From Sweltsa coloradensis (lineage: Eukaryota > Arthropoda > Insecta > Plecoptera > Chloroperlidae), in contig JAMZAV010000905.1 of assembly GCA_024449915.1 (NCBI GenBank), forward strand, positions 148,427 to 212,426: 64,000 nucleotides of DNA, written 5' to 3'. Shown piece after piece: positions 33,632 to 48,600 of this stretch (position 1 is its first letter; every line of letters starts with the position of its first letter). The notes under the pieces are model-generated. The model had not been told where the DNA came from, did not search any database, and saw only the letters and a list, made by a program, of their open reading frames with translations. A program made the translations under genes and the position numbers.

Positions 33632-36600
33632 GTGATTACGTGTTTATTGGCTTATGTTTCGGATGAACAGATTCAACACATTATTGTCGCATAATAATTG
33701 ATGTTGATCCATATTTCTGTCCAGTTTTCTCAGAGATAAATCTCATGATCTAACTATGTAGTATGTACTACCACTTTGAAGATACAAACAGAGTCTATAG
33801 ATAATTAGTTTTTCATTCACTAATAAAAAGAGTTCTCTCCACAAAGATAAATAATATTTAATGCATCACATCAAGAATAAGGACACATAGAGATGTCTCC
33901 TGACTCTGGATGATCTTCGTATTGTCGCATCAATGTGCTCGGTGTATGTTTGTAATTGAGTGTAATCCTGCTTGTGGTTCCCCAGCCAAGAGACGCGTCG
34001 CAACGGCTTGACGGTGATCGTCGACGCCCAGCGAGGGGCATGGCGTCTAGCTCGATCCTGTCTGCGTCAAGTGGGCGTCTCCCTGGGCTCGGACGTCGCG
34101 ACGCTTCTCATGGTCCGGCCGGACGCCTTCTGGGACAAGCAGCGCGTGGACAACTGTGCCCGATCGCACAAACAGGGGGAGGTACGTAAACACAAGAGAG
34201 GGTCGGCTTCATGCAAGCAAGGGGAGGTATGAAGAATAATTGGAGGGATCAACTGTGCTCGCTCGCGCAAGAAGGGGGTGGATGTTGGAAAAGAGGCAGT
34301 GTCTTCAAAGTATGGGGAGGAATCTAGACTAGTGGGCGTGGTCAACTATGCTGTTGCTCTCTCACAGAAGCTGGAGGTGGTTAGGTTATATTGAAGCGTA
34401 CTTTTAATAATGATGTATTAATTGACAGAGAAGACAACAGCTCATATACGGGTTTTGGTGCTTGTCACCATTGCAGTTTTTACAAGAATGTCATTTTTGG
34501 AGGTTGACATCAATTGTATCTCAGGGCGGGTATAGACAAAGAGGCTAGAGGTGACTAAAGTCCGCTCAGCCTTGAGGTACGTAGTGGCAAGTGACTGCCA
34601 GGCTAGTCTAGCAAGTGCTCGCCTCGACAAGGTTGGTGAATGAAAAGCCTAGCAGAGCAGCAAGCAGACAATGAACGGGGTACCGATACTTGTCTTGGCA
34701 GTCACTGGTGCCGAAGGACTTGAGAAGAATAGCCTTCCTCCCCACCAATATGGACACCTCACTTGCGTTTGTAGTAAATGGGACATGGTCTTCTACTTAC
34801 CTCGGTCACCCAAGAAGGTAAATAGGCTCACTACACAAGCAGCGCGTATAAAGCAACCCCAGTGTGATGACCTTGGCATGTTCCTGTTGCAGCCTCTCTA
34901 CATCCCGATATCCAGACTTCACAAGTATGCGGCCTCTTCGCAGCTGCCAGCAGAACTGGGAGGACATTGGCCCTACAATCCACACCAGTGGATTCAAAAC
35001 AGGATAGTGAGTAGCAACTCTTTGCGTAATAAGCCTGATTTATCGCATACAAGTGTCTTGCGTCAAGGTATTATAGGATGTCTTAGAATCAATCTTCCCA
35101 TTTCACTGTACATAGAATAAGATCTAATATTACAAAAAGGTTATAACTCGTCAGCACTTTGTATGTGCTGGATATCTCATTCTGTTTTGCCAATGTCTGT
35201 CGGCTTCCTTACAAACCCTTTCGATAATGTGTGATTGATAGCTGTCCAACCGTTGTATAGTACGAGTACGTGATATTAATATTTAGGTGTTCTTTCATAA
35301 CATAGACTGCTGTATGATAAACTTGTTCTTAAAGCGCGTCTCATCGATATACTTTTACCAAAGCTAACAATAATGCCGCGTACGACGGTCAAAGTGATGG
35401 TTGTCAAATATGGTGATGGTCAAAGTGTGCTCCCTCTCCCTGTTTCAGTACGTGGAGACGTTCCTGAAGGACGCCGAGGGTTCAGTGTCCGACCTGGAGA
35501 AACTGCGTCAGCGTCTGACCAGCTGTAGGGCGGGACTGCGCACATCCAGCGCGCAGGAGGCTCTAGCTCTCAACCGGGACGTGTTTGAAGCCACCACTCA
35601 GCTGACACACAAGGTCTTCCAGGCGGGTAGGTCGCTTACCTGGCTCGAACACTTAGAGGGGGGTTTCATCAATTACTCACTTCTTCATTCAAAAGGGCTT
35701 CTCTTGGCGCTTTGGTACATGCCCCAGAAGAAGAAAAGGCACCAAAGTATTCCCAAGTTTTATTTGACAAAGGTGGCTTCTCTCGGCCCTATTTGTGCGG
35801 AAGTTGACTTCTTCCGTTGCTGAATATAATATTTGCCTATACTGAAAGTATTTGAATCTAGGTAAAATATATTTTGAAACACTTATTCCGCCTTCCCGAT
35901 AGTCGGTCGCTTTCGATCACCGTCAAAAGTGACCTTCTTACGGAGGATAATGACCGTCTGATGCTTGTTTAGTTTATTATGTCCTACCGTGTCAGTGGAG
36001 TCTGGCCACACTCAGCCAAAAAGAGGCTACATAGGTTACCACGCTGGTCTTTAGACAATCACATGGGACAGAACAGAAGCAAGCATCTTTCCACTTTCAA
36101 ACTGATACTGTTCCGTGATCCTCATCTTTTAAAATATTTTCAGTTGAAGCTCGGGAAGTTTGTTCTCTATTCTCACTCCCTGCAGCCGTTTCGAACCCGC
36201 TATAAGTTTTATGGACAGAATTGTCCTGTCATTACCAAAGCACTAGTCAAATGTGCAAAAGAACATAATATGACAAGAATTCTTTTGCTCCCTTTTTTCC
36301 CCATCCCTTCGCGCTGATACTTTCTCTCGCTGTTGTGACTAAGTTTTCTCTTTCCCACGACTATAATGCTCGAAATGTTGTATTTACAACTCCTGATCAA
36401 TGAGTTCCCACACCTTGACAAAACAGACCTCAGCTCGCACGCTCACTAAAGTGCTCCGGGCAAGGATGTTCGACCGTTCAAACCTCCAAGTTCTCTGCTT
36501 TTGTTTGCTCTGCCCTGGACCGTGTGTGGGATAATGACGGTGTCCATGTGTGTTCTTCCAGGCAAGGAGCTCCTGCAGCAGATAGAGCTGGGGTTCCTGG

Positions 36601-39600
36601 ACGGACAGCGTCGCGGCGCCAGGGAGGTTTCAACCCCTCAGGACGTGCTCGACAGCCGGGACAAGATCGACCGTCTGCTGGAGATCATCAATGTCAAACA
36701 AGTGAGTCTCACACCCACCACTGATTGTCGTCAACTCTGCTAAACTATCTGTATAGCGAGATAGACCTCTCAGTGTGCGTGCAACCAGCAAGGTGAGCAA
36801 CCACCCTAGGCCAATCCGGTTCTACCTGCGGTTTGTTTTCTGGACTTTCTTAATTATAATCTATTTTTTCAGTGATTTACCTATTTTCCCGTCACATCAT
36901 TTACATTCTACCGCCTAAAGGTAAAATCTCTTGTCTGCGTGTTTCCTGGCAGTAACATTCCTCAACAGGTGAATTAGTTTCGGGGAAATTTCATCCTAAA
37001 CCCGATCAAGTGTATCAGTTTGATTGTTTATCAAGATTCCGTTGAATTCTCACAACCGCTTGTAAAGGGGATGTGTTTGTGTGACACGAGCCTGCCATGC
37101 GTGCCACACGTGGCGCTGACCTGACTGACATATTGTTTGTGCCGACAGATTCAGATCGAAGAGGCCTGGCTGTCAATGGAGAAGCAGTTCGTGGACGCTA
37201 GGGAGGTGACGTCACTGGAGGACGGAGTGACGCAGGTGACCAACTGGATCCTGGGCACGGCCGAGACTTTACTCAACGCCCAGTACGAGGTGGGGTACGA
37301 TGTGCTGTCTGCTGAGGATCTGCGCCAGGAACACGAGAAGCTGGAGCTGCAGTGCAGGGTACGTCACTCGTGGCCTGCCACTGAGAGTTCCTTGATAGAA
37401 TTAAGCTTCCGCCAGGAATACGGCCAACTAGAGCTGCAGTGCAGGGTACGTCACTCGTGGCATTGTCCATGGCCTATAATAGTCTTTTACCTGCTCTGCT
37501 TTAGTCCTTAAGTTATAATTCCTTGATAGAATGACGTAACGTCAGGAATACGACCAACTATAGAGCTGCAGTGTACAGTACTGTAACACTCCTGTGTGTT
37601 CCTTGCAGTCTAGATGTCCTCCTACCTTTATTAATTGCTCTTTCTTTTACCCACACATTAATTTTGTTTAACCCACAGAAGAACATTAATGTTCTTAGTT
37701 ATGTGAAATTCCAGCAGGTTTTGTCTATTTACTCCTTATCTCCCAACGGTTTACAACCTACTAATGCAACTCCAGCTGTTATCATCTAATGGTCTTCCAC
37801 ACTTTCGTTTGGTTGACCTTCCATCCTGCACGTAGCTTCTACATAAGTAAGTGTTGAGCTACGCTTCAATAAATACAACAGACATCAGTGGGAGTTTTCT
37901 CTGTAAGTGCAATAACCCTGACTGACGCCTTCATACCGGTATTACCGTCAACGTCTCTCATTACGTATCTATCCGCACAACACAACCACATTCCTAGGTG
38001 CAACCAGAGTGAAGTGTTTACTTGAATGTCCATTGAACATAATATTCCTGTTTGTAAGACGCGTGACAGGCCACGATGCCACCTTCTCTGTTTTAATAAC
38101 CAGCTGTGTACGTTATGTTTTCTCTCATTGAACTCTCAAACTGCAAATATTTCCATTTTCGTCCTGAGGGTTCATCATCGTTAATTATACATAACTTATT
38201 ATTATATTTTCGATCTTAGATCTAAAGTATTGTCGTGCCAAAAATGATCACTTATGAAGCCTTTGCTGAATACACACGGAAATAATATGTACCACCACTG
38301 GAGCTGAGTCCTCTTAATCAGCTCTCGGACATAACTTCACAATAATTGTCCTAATTCCAACATACCTAGCCAGCAGTTTAGCCGAGCTCGTTTAACCGGT
38401 TCCCACTCGAACACCGAAGTTAAGCAGAATCGGGCGTGGTCATGGGTAGAGTGGGTGACCGCTCTGCCCTGAAACTCACGTATGTCGCTGGTTAGAGCAG
38501 ATGGACGGTTCGAAAGCTAGTGTAACAGCTTCGTTCTCCTCGACGTCTGCTCGGCAGTCCGGGTTAGTGGAGGAACCTACATGACTGTCTAAGTTACACC
38601 GTCCTTTCGGATGGGACGTTAAGCCGTTGGTCCCCTTGGTACTTTTCGAAAGGAGTAGGCTACGTGCCGGTACCGGGTTTCCCCTCCTCCCTTCTGTTCA
38701 TACTTCATCCTCATCTATCACCACTCATCGTCTCGATTAGCCAAAAGTGCATAAATATGAGACGTTAAGCAATATTCAATCAATCAATCAATCCAACATA
38801 CCTAGAAGGTTCCCAAACTAATCCATTTCCCGGTGCTCTTTTGATTGAAACGTCCGCCCGCCAAGCGGGACACCCGAGTTAAATCATGTTCGGGCCAATT
38901 CCATCCTCGGGAGTGTTGCTCGACTAAAACTACACCTTTTCGCGTTGCTATTTGAAGCTTGACTAATGAACCTACACCTCTCGTCTTCAGGAGACGTACG
39001 GTCACTACGCCGAGCTCCTGCACAAGATCGACTCCCTGCCCCAAAGCTGCATCGAGCTGCCGGATGATCTCAAGTCACAGAGGGACTTCATGAACTTCGT
39101 CTGCCGGAGCTTCGCGACCCGGCTGGAGCGAAGACGTAACGTGCTCATCACTTCGCTGCGGTTCTTCCGGCTCGTGTCAGAGGTTAGTGCTGGTAGTTGG
39201 CAGCACTGTGGTGTAGTCCAGGGGTAGTGCCAAGCAAACCAAGTCACACCAAGTGTCAGAGGTTAGTGCTGGTAGTTGGCAGCACTCGGTGTAGTCCAGG
39301 GGGAGGTTGGTGCTGGTAGTTGGCAGCACTGGGGGGGAGTCCAGGGGGAGGTTGGTGCTGACAGTTGGCAGCACTCAATGTATAGTTTAGGGGTAGTGCC
39401 AAGCAAACCAAGTCACACCAAGTGTCAGAGGTTAGTGCTGGTAGTTGGCAGCACTGCGGTGCAGTGGTGTAGTGCCAAATTTACCAGTACGTATACGCTT
39501 CCTCTTATTTGGGGGGTAGCTGGGGTCTGGGGCGAAGCCCCAGCCGCCGGAGGGCCCTTTCGCCGAAGGCGAAAAAAAATTCAACATTCTTTAGTTATTT

Positions 39601-42600
39601 CGTCATGTGTTAACTGAAAAATGGCAACTCAAGGGATTACCGTTTTGTTTATGATGGATATACACTTAGTTAATTTTAGGCGTAAAACTTCAATTTGATT
39701 GCCCACAACTAAACCATGTATAAAAGTATATTACACACAATATTAGAGAGCTTTGAAATAAATTAATAGCTCAAAAACTAAAACTGCTTCCTGCACTCGG
39801 ACTCTGTTAACGATGTTGTACAGCAAGATGATCTCTCGGGCTATTAAAACGCGTAATAGTGGCTAAAACCAATCTATCAAAATTCAATAATCTTTTGTTT
39901 TGCAAAACAAGGTTTATTATTTTACGAAACGAATCATAATAGGCCTATAACACACACTTGCACTCGATGAAAACCACTAAGAAACAAACAGTCTGCAGAA
40001 AACGCATCCCTTCCAGTTCCCCTGAAAGTATAGGCGGAGGAATAAATAAAGCCCATTTGGTGCCTTGAGCCCAAATATGATTGTGTTTTTGGAAAAAGGA
40101 TTTGTCAATTTTCAGTCATTCCTTGAGATGTGTTTTTTTCGACGTCAGACGGTCAGACTAAACCGATGAAAGGTGATGAGGGAAAGAATGACACGATAAT
40201 ATATAGTTCCCCTAAGCGAATAATAATTAGATCTAAAAAAAAACATGGTTAGGACCGTAACATTGCGTATCACTCGTATCACAAGCAAAAGCAGTGTGTA
40301 TACGAACATTTTCAAGCGCGAGCAGTGCGTATACGGCGTATACGCCCGTATACGCACCACTACACCACTGCTGCGGTGTAGTCCAGGGGTAGTGCCAAGC
40401 AAACCAAGTATTGTAGTATTGTGTGTGTTGGAGCCAGGTTATACTCTCTAAACGAACGATTCAATGAAGGGCTATCACAAGAGTGAACATAATCGGTCCA
40501 TGCTCAACTCAACGACTTAAAGTGGTGAAGTAAGATGATATCACAATGCGTTACGTGTGCTTATTTGTGAATAGTGGCAAATGCCAATGTATCATGTTTA
40601 GGAGTGACATTCAGATAATAGATAAATCAGTATTTTAATATTTAGTTGGTTATATTAATATTTCATTTTATTAGACCTACGGCCAAATTATATCCATCAA
40701 GATTCCTTATCCGAATCCCTTGATAAATTACGGCAGTTGTGTCTCTCAACTCCCTCCATGGAATTTAAACTTCTATTTCCTAGGCTAGTGTTTGTAATTT
40801 GAACATCCATTTTTGTAAGCTTTGTGTCAACATTTGACTCTCAACCGTTTGTTTCAGTATTTCGACAGAACGAGCGAAGTTTTCGAGACCCTAGTTAAAA
40901 GGAACACTGTTGCTAACGCGGAGACTGCAGAAACTACTCTGCACCAGTTGCAGGAAAGTCAGGTCAATATAGGTAGGTCCACATGTTCGGTGAAAATACG
41001 GTGAATGAATTCACAGACACCGGTCCAACTTCTGGTATCATGACGAACATATTGTACCTTTCTAACGTGACCATTTGTTTTGTAGAAAGATTTTGAGATC
41101 ACTTCTGGAACTGCCATAAATTGATGGTCCATTGCAAACAATATTGATTATATGTTTTATAAGAAGCTACAACATACCCTTACCGTTGTTTGTTGTTAAA
41201 AGTTAGCAAGTCCTGTAGTTGAATTCAACGTTATTCGTTTCCATAACATGTCCCCATTAGATCTGGGAAAATCCGTTTGGTAATCCACAATAAACTCCAT
41301 AATAAACTCGTGTATACCTGGGAATAAAAAATAGAGCTCGAGCTTTTCTTCAAGGGTAAATGCTTCCATCTTGCACTTGTAAAATAATTTGACCATGTAT
41401 TACAAAAAATCTCCAGTAATTTCATCTTAATGATACTATTTCCTCTTCGAGACTTCTTAAAGGGTACTTGTTTCCGCTCGCCTAATCCCCAATGTGTGTC
41501 TTGCAGACTTCCTCGAGCAAGAGGTTCTCCGCGAAGGCGAGCGTCTGGCGGACATCTTGTCCATGCCCGTGAAGGACGCTCTCGGTCGCGACGTCCACGT
41601 CAACTACGAGAACGACATCGCCAACGTGCACGATATCCTTGACGCCACCGTCGCCCGGCGCAACATCTTCTGCGACAGCCTCGACCTGCAGAGACTGACG
41701 CTGCAACAGGTGACGCACGTGTTCGCGTACGAGCAGGACGCCGCGCAGGCCGCGCAGTGGCTGGACGACCTCTACAGGGTGATGCTCAAGACGCATCTGC
41801 ACGTCGGGTGCAACGTCTACGAGATCCAGGCGCAGAAGGACGAACACCAGACGTTTCAGGACACGGCCAAGGTGAGGACTTCACATTCACACGTTCACAA
41901 GGCATCTAGAGTGGGAGGGTTAAGTTTAACGACGAGGTCCATGTCCAGCCTTGAGGGGTAGCACCCGGGTTACAGGCGAGGTCACTCCAACCTGACAAGT
42001 CCATTGCTGTTGGATGAACCCTCCCTCCCAGCCATCTATCTTCTCACCCAATATATAGCTAGTCAAGGTATGCAGGGTTTCTAAACGGAACAAAATAACA
42101 CTAGGTTCATGACTCCTTGGCAGATCAAAATTGGTGGGTATGCACTGATATGACAGTTATCACACATAGTGTCTATTCTGGGCACTCACTGATACATCAG
42201 TTTTTCACGTTTGAATATTCCGAATCTTCCAGGGCACGCACTGATATATCAGGGCTACTTAAACTGTGTTTAGCTAGTGCATGCTATCAGCAAGGATTCA
42301 TTTGAACCATTTGGTCTTCAATTCTTACGTTTGGAATGCTGTAAACAGTGGATTGTTTAGGCTTTGTACAACAGATACATTTCCATGGTGTTTGGTGATC
42401 TACAAAAGTGTCTACCCTTAGTACTTCGAAAGCTTCCTGTGTAAAATTGAGTATTTTTAGTGAAATACTGCTAAATAACAAATCAGATAATGAGTTTTGG
42501 TTTGGGTTTGATGATTTTTCAGGTGGTAGTGAAAATTCATATCTAAGCCTAATTTTAAGGAAAATACTGGCGCTGTAGAGCAAGTTTCCCAGGAAAGAGC

Positions 42601-45600
42601 TTTAAACTACCTACATGAAATGGTTTACAAAGGACACGCTATAATCCTGTCAAATAAGAATTTTTGGAGGAAAAAATTGCGATGTCGCTGAATTTTTGCA
42701 GAGACCTTCCTTAAATGATACTTATCAACATACTAAAACTCCCCTACAATCAGACTGGAGCTTCGGCCGCCATATTGGAAAATGGCGGCCAAAATGTGTT
42801 TGTTATCGAATATCTCCAAATTGGTTTGAGATAGACAAAATATCTCAATGGCAAAAATATTCTCCATTTAATTCTCTACAAAACAGGTGTCTTCTATAGT
42901 TTTGGCAGGGGCAACGGTTACGTCACAAATTCGTGGTTTATATGTTGCTCATTGGAGTACCAGCTATTTCCAAATTTGCACGCCCAGCATCAAACAATGC
43001 CCGGTAAATCCGTGAGAAATCGATTTAAATACAAAAAAACTTTTGTACGGGGTTCATGAAAGCTTCCATTAGTATTTAAAAAAATCAGTTTTGCGAAATC
43101 GAATTTTGCATTTACCTGGAATTTGGTTTTACCATATTTGGCATTTCCTCAAAAATGCCCTTTTTGACTGTCCATTATTAAGCACTAAATAGCATTGGAG
43201 GAAAAATTCTTGCTACGCACATTGAAATGACTCAAATAATGATCCGATCACAACCAAAGTTTATTTCAATATGGCTGCTAATTCCTAATATCCACAACAT
43301 CAAAGTGAATTATGTAACAAAAAGAGTGTAAAAACAGCACGAAAACAGTATTCATATTGTGAATATAAGGAATTAGCAGCCATATTGGATTTAAACTTTG
43401 GTTGTGATCGGATCATTATTTGAGTCATTTCAATGTGCGTAGCAAGAATTTTTCCTCCAATGCTATTTAGTGCTTAATAATGGACAGTCAAAAAGGGCAT
43501 TTTTGAGGAAATGCCAAATATGGTAAAACCAAATTCCAGGTAAATGCAAAATTCGATTTCGCAGAACTGATTTTTTTAAATACTAATGGAAGCTTTCATG
43601 AACCCCGTACAAAAGTTTTTTTGTATTTAAATCGATTTCTCACGGATTTACCGGGCATTGTTTGATGCTGGGCGTGAAAATTTGGAAATAAGCTGGTACT
43701 CCAATGAGCAACATATAAACCACGAATTTGTGACGTAACCGTTGCCCCTGCCAAAACTATAGAAGACACCTGTTTTGTAGAGAATTAAATGGGGAATATT
43801 TTTGCCATTGAGATATTTTGTCTATCTCAAACCAATTTGGAGATATTTGATAACAAACACCTTTTGGCCGCCATTTTCCCAATATGGCGGCCGAAGCTCC
43901 AGTCCGATTGTAGGGGAGTTTTAGTATGTTGATGAGTATTATATAAGGAAAGTCTCTGCAAAAATTCAGCGACATCGCAATTTTTTCCTCCAAACGTCAA
44001 TATACGATCTTATTTGACAGGATTACTATGCGATACTGCCAGAACTAGGGTGTCTGACTTGCTTACCAGTGCTACTTGATCTAGTGTCAACGAGTGTGTG
44101 TTTCCTAATCGTGGGTCAATATCGGCAATATGAATGTCTGTCGACTGAGGGATGTTGTCTTATCGCTGTTCCTGGTTTACAGGGCACCTACGACTACGGA
44201 GGACAACTCCTCACAGCATCGCTGGCTTTGAGACAGTCTTGCAAGCTGCCTATAGACGGCAACAACTCGTTGTCTCAGAAACTGTGGCACTCGTGGAAGA
44301 GGCTGCAGACGATCGGACAAGAACAGATGACCAGGACGGGGCGGGTCCCCTGCCGTTTTCCCCAATCGTAGCTTTTGAGGAGGAAAGAATTTAGGGGGTT
44401 CCCTTTAGCCCCGTTTTAGCCTCTGTGAGGGCCCAATTAAAGCGAGTCGTGGACTAGCGGCTGGGGCTTTCCCCTCTAAGACCACTTAAAAAACTGCACA
44501 TTTTCCCAAAACTAGGATTTCGTCACTACACAGCCACTTAGAAATGGGGTCCGTCCTCCTTTGTCCCATGTTACATTCTTGGGAACCTGGGACTGTTTAT
44601 TAATTTCATTTTTCTCGTACACGGTGATCATTCAGTGTGCCTTCCTTACTGTGAGAATACGCTGAGGCTAGACGAGTACCTTCATGTGTTTCCAGCACTG
44701 CAAGCAGCTGAGAGCCCTGATTGGAGCGGTGAAGGCGATGGTGGCAACGGAGGACGAGGAGGATGCGCCCATGAGGAGGTCTCGCATGCACAAGTTTCTG
44801 ACTGGCCGGGAGCGACTGTTGCTGGAGGTTGGACGGATGGTGCGACTAGGGAGGCTTCTGAGGACTAGGCTGAGAGAACCGCTGAGCCAGGAGGGGTGAG
44901 TTACAGGGGTGGGTGAGGGTTAGGGGTGGATGGTAGGAGGGAGGGGACTTTTGGGAAAAAAAGGGGTTTGGGAGGGGAGGGTGCGACTGGGGGAGGCTTT
45001 TTGAGGACTAGGCTGAGAGAACCACTGGGGCCCGGAGGGGGGTTTGCGGGGTTTGGGTGGGGGTTTTAGGGGTGAATGGTAGGAGGGGAGCGATTTTTGC
45101 TAAAAGGTTTGGAGGGAAATTGGTGGGGACTAGGGGGGCCCTTCGGGGGACTAGGCTGAGAAAAACCGCGAGCCGGGAGGGGTGATTTACGGGGTGGGTG
45201 GGGGTTTAAAGGGGTGGGGGTAGGGGGGAAAGGGGACTGTTGCTGGAGGTTGGACGGATGGTGCGACTAGGGAGGCTTCTGAGGACTAGGCTGAGAGAAC
45301 CACTGAGCCAGGAGGGCTGAGTTACAGGGGTTGGTGAAAGTGGTGTAGTATTAAAAGGGGGCGTTACGGAATCTGCATGTTTATGAATATCGTATGTAAT
45401 TGGGTGTAGTAGGAAGTGTGTTCTGCCGCAATTGCCACCCGAGGGCCGTTGCAAAAATTTGAGGTGGAAGGAAAGTGATTACTCAAAAAAGAGATGGGGG
45501 ATAATATCCAATTTTACAACAGGGTTTTAATTACACTTTAAAGACACAAAAACCATAAAAAATACCGTACGCTGCCTTCCCCAACCCTGGACCCCGACCA

Positions 45601-48600
45601 AAGAAAGCCACCTTACCGACTGACTTCACACATTTGGGCCCCCAACCCCTTTCTCGTAGGGGCCCCCAAAAGCTAAATTTCCCCCCTTTCGTCAAAATTT
45701 ACGCCCCCTACCCATGGACTATCTGGTCAGTAGCAATGGGCCCAACTCTGCCCACCCGAACGCACCCCGACACCCATATTTTTGGGGGTGCTTTGCATGA
45801 CCCCCCCCTAAGACGGTGAACAACCCCAAAAAGACAATAACAAAAAGGAGAAAACCCAATATAGTACAAGAAACACTAAATGAAAACCCCCATCGTTTTT
45901 GGGGGGTAAGTTTGGGAAATAAAGTGGCTTACGTTATATATATTAAAAGGGTCATATCATAATCATACACTTTATATTACAACAATTTCAATAAAAATAT
46001 GTACCGAGGTCCCCATGAAACCCACAAGGAAACCCCAATCCATCGACTTTTGCAACTTTTAGTATACTCCCCCGGTTTTTAAAAATAATAATATATACAT
46101 AAAACGGGTTCATCATAAGACTACATCACTCTAAAAAAAACCCCAAACAAATAAACACATCGGGAAAACTTAAATTATATGTTTTTTACCCCACCCCTTC
46201 CCGTCACGCCCGGTCTTTACACAAATAAAAACAAACAAAATTTCCGGGCAAAACTTTAAAGAGCAACACAGTAGGCCTATAATGTATACACAAAGGGTGA
46301 TCAACTTTTTAAACTGTTGGGATGTGTCCTGAAACTTTATGAAAACGTTACCCACGGGTTCCCAACCAATACTTTTTTCCTTCACTACTTTGAAACTCTT
46401 TTTAAACGTCCCCTTTTTTATCACCTTTTTTTTTTACACTTAATAATCCTTTTTCCCACCTTTAAATGATATTTTTTTACCTTACTTTTATTTATTTTTT
46501 TCCCACAAAGGGACGTCAGTGTTAGCTAGGGTTAATAAATTTGATGGGGGGTTGGGTACGGTCGTAGTCGATCGTAAAATTGTATTTTTGGGGTGGATGG
46601 AGCCCGTGGTAGGGGTGATATTTTTCCCTTTTTGTTGTGAAACCCCTTTGCCCTTACGTTAGTTTTGCTTGTGGAGTTGTGGGGTCGGGGGACACCTACC
46701 CCATTCGGGTTTGTGTAAAGAAAGGTGTAATTTTGATCAACATTTTTGTTCCTATGCTTTTCCCCAAAAAGGGTTTAAAACTATTTCATACACTTTTTTT
46801 TTTATCTGTTTCTGCCACGCCAAGGCCCCCCTCTTTTTTGCCAAGCTACGGCTACCCCCTTTTGACCCCGTCAGAAAAACAGGGTGCTTTTTCCTTTAAA
46901 AACAAATTGACCTACTGCTAATGTACATCACGTCTCCCCCTTTTTCATAGCCCCGGCCCCCCCCCCCGTCAAAACCTCCGGCGTCCCTGCGTGCTCTGAG
47001 CCGCTGTGTCCGCGCAAGCTTAAAACGGCCCGCCCAAATTCCCTTGGAATTTTCGGCGACTCCATTGTGTGTAGGTGACACTGGCCGACCCCCACCCCTG
47101 TTCAAGAAAGGGGGAAAATCTTAGCTCCCTCCCCAAAGGTGAGGTAGGCCGGTGTGAACCCAGTTTTTTTCATACAGGGCGCTACCCCAATGCAAACCGT
47201 TTTCGGGTAACCGACCCCCAACGATTTATTTTCCTGGTAAAGTGCGACGATACCTGCTTTGGGGTTTTTATTTACTCTTTCAGTGATATTACCGCATGGC
47301 CTATAGTGACAATATTTTTGGGGTTTAAAAACCCAGTGAGACCCAGGCGCCCCTTTCCATTGCTTACTGAAAATTGGCTACCTTTGCCCCATCGCACTTG
47401 TGTTTCCAAAACCGTACCTACAAAAATACCCCTTTAAAAGAAACCGCAGGGCCCCCGCCTAGATGTAGCACTTCTCGGGGCAAAAACAACCCCTCACACC
47501 ATTTCGTAAAATCATCAACTATCACAAAAGTATTTGCACCCTTTGAATAGTCGGGTAAGGCCCCCATTAAATCACATGATATATGTGGCCCGGGCCCTGT
47601 GGTTTAATGAGCTATTCAAAACCCCCCCGCGGGCCCTTTGGGTTTTCTATTTTTAAAGTCTTTTGGCACATTTCACAACCCCTTATGTAGCCCCGGGACA
47701 TCTACCCCAAAACCCCTCCCCCCGGTAAACCTATCCATGATACTTTTTAAATGTTTTCGCTCCCCCGAGAGGGGAAGCTAACGTTTTCTTTTCTGAAAAC
47801 CATACCATCCCCAGATTTTTTTAGCTCTCTGGCAAATTTTTTTGAATGCACGGTTAGCTGCCAAACCCCCTTTTCATCTTTGTTGACGGATTTTTTTCAG
47901 GGGCAGGGCGATCAGCGTCCGGGCGACATGCCGTCTATTTCACCCCCCTTTTGGCTTCTAGCCAAAGCGATTAGGGGTGAAAGCCGGGGGCCCTTACGGA
48001 AGGTCCCTCCCGTATCAGTGCCCGGAAAAATCGCATTCAACTCCCTTCGCCAGGGGAACAAAATGTCCCTTCGGGGGGGGAAAGGGTTTGGGGACGGCCT
48101 TCGCGTTTTATCCGACACCCCGTGGGGGTTCCCTCATCCGCACCCTCTATGGGCAGTTTCGTCCATAATTTTTCGCCCGTGGTCCTTGACCCCCCCCCCC
48201 TGCAGGGGAAAGCTCTGGATAACAACCCAGCTCCCAAGTTCGACGCTCCGCGACGATACTTAATCGTGCAATCTAAGGGCATCATACGCATTGCCCCACC
48301 TCTTAACCCGCCCCGTGGGGGTGCCATAGTAAACAAACTCTTGAGGGCAGCATGACCCTTTTTCTACTGTAAAATGAGACATTTCCCCCGTAAATTGGGG
48401 GGGAGAATTTTTTTTACCCCCCCACACTACAGCAAAAAACCCCCAGATCTTAAATAGAGTAAGATCGTTCACCAAAGCTGGGCAATTGTCCCCCAGAAAG
48501 CCAAAAATAATTGGCCTATTGCCCTGCATGAGGGGCGGCCCCCCAAACCCTCCTTAGACCCATCGGGATTGGATAGTGAAAATCCATATCCATATTTGGG

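Noticed and set aside
34671..35120. 149-residue ORF as a separate gene
   Set aside because: Only 34893-35006 is coding-like (SEC14 end); the flanks are intron read through.
38380..38470. Functional 5S rRNA gene
   Set aside because: Only the internal promoter half resembles 5S, and both copies continue into the same non-5S body, so it is a SINE head.
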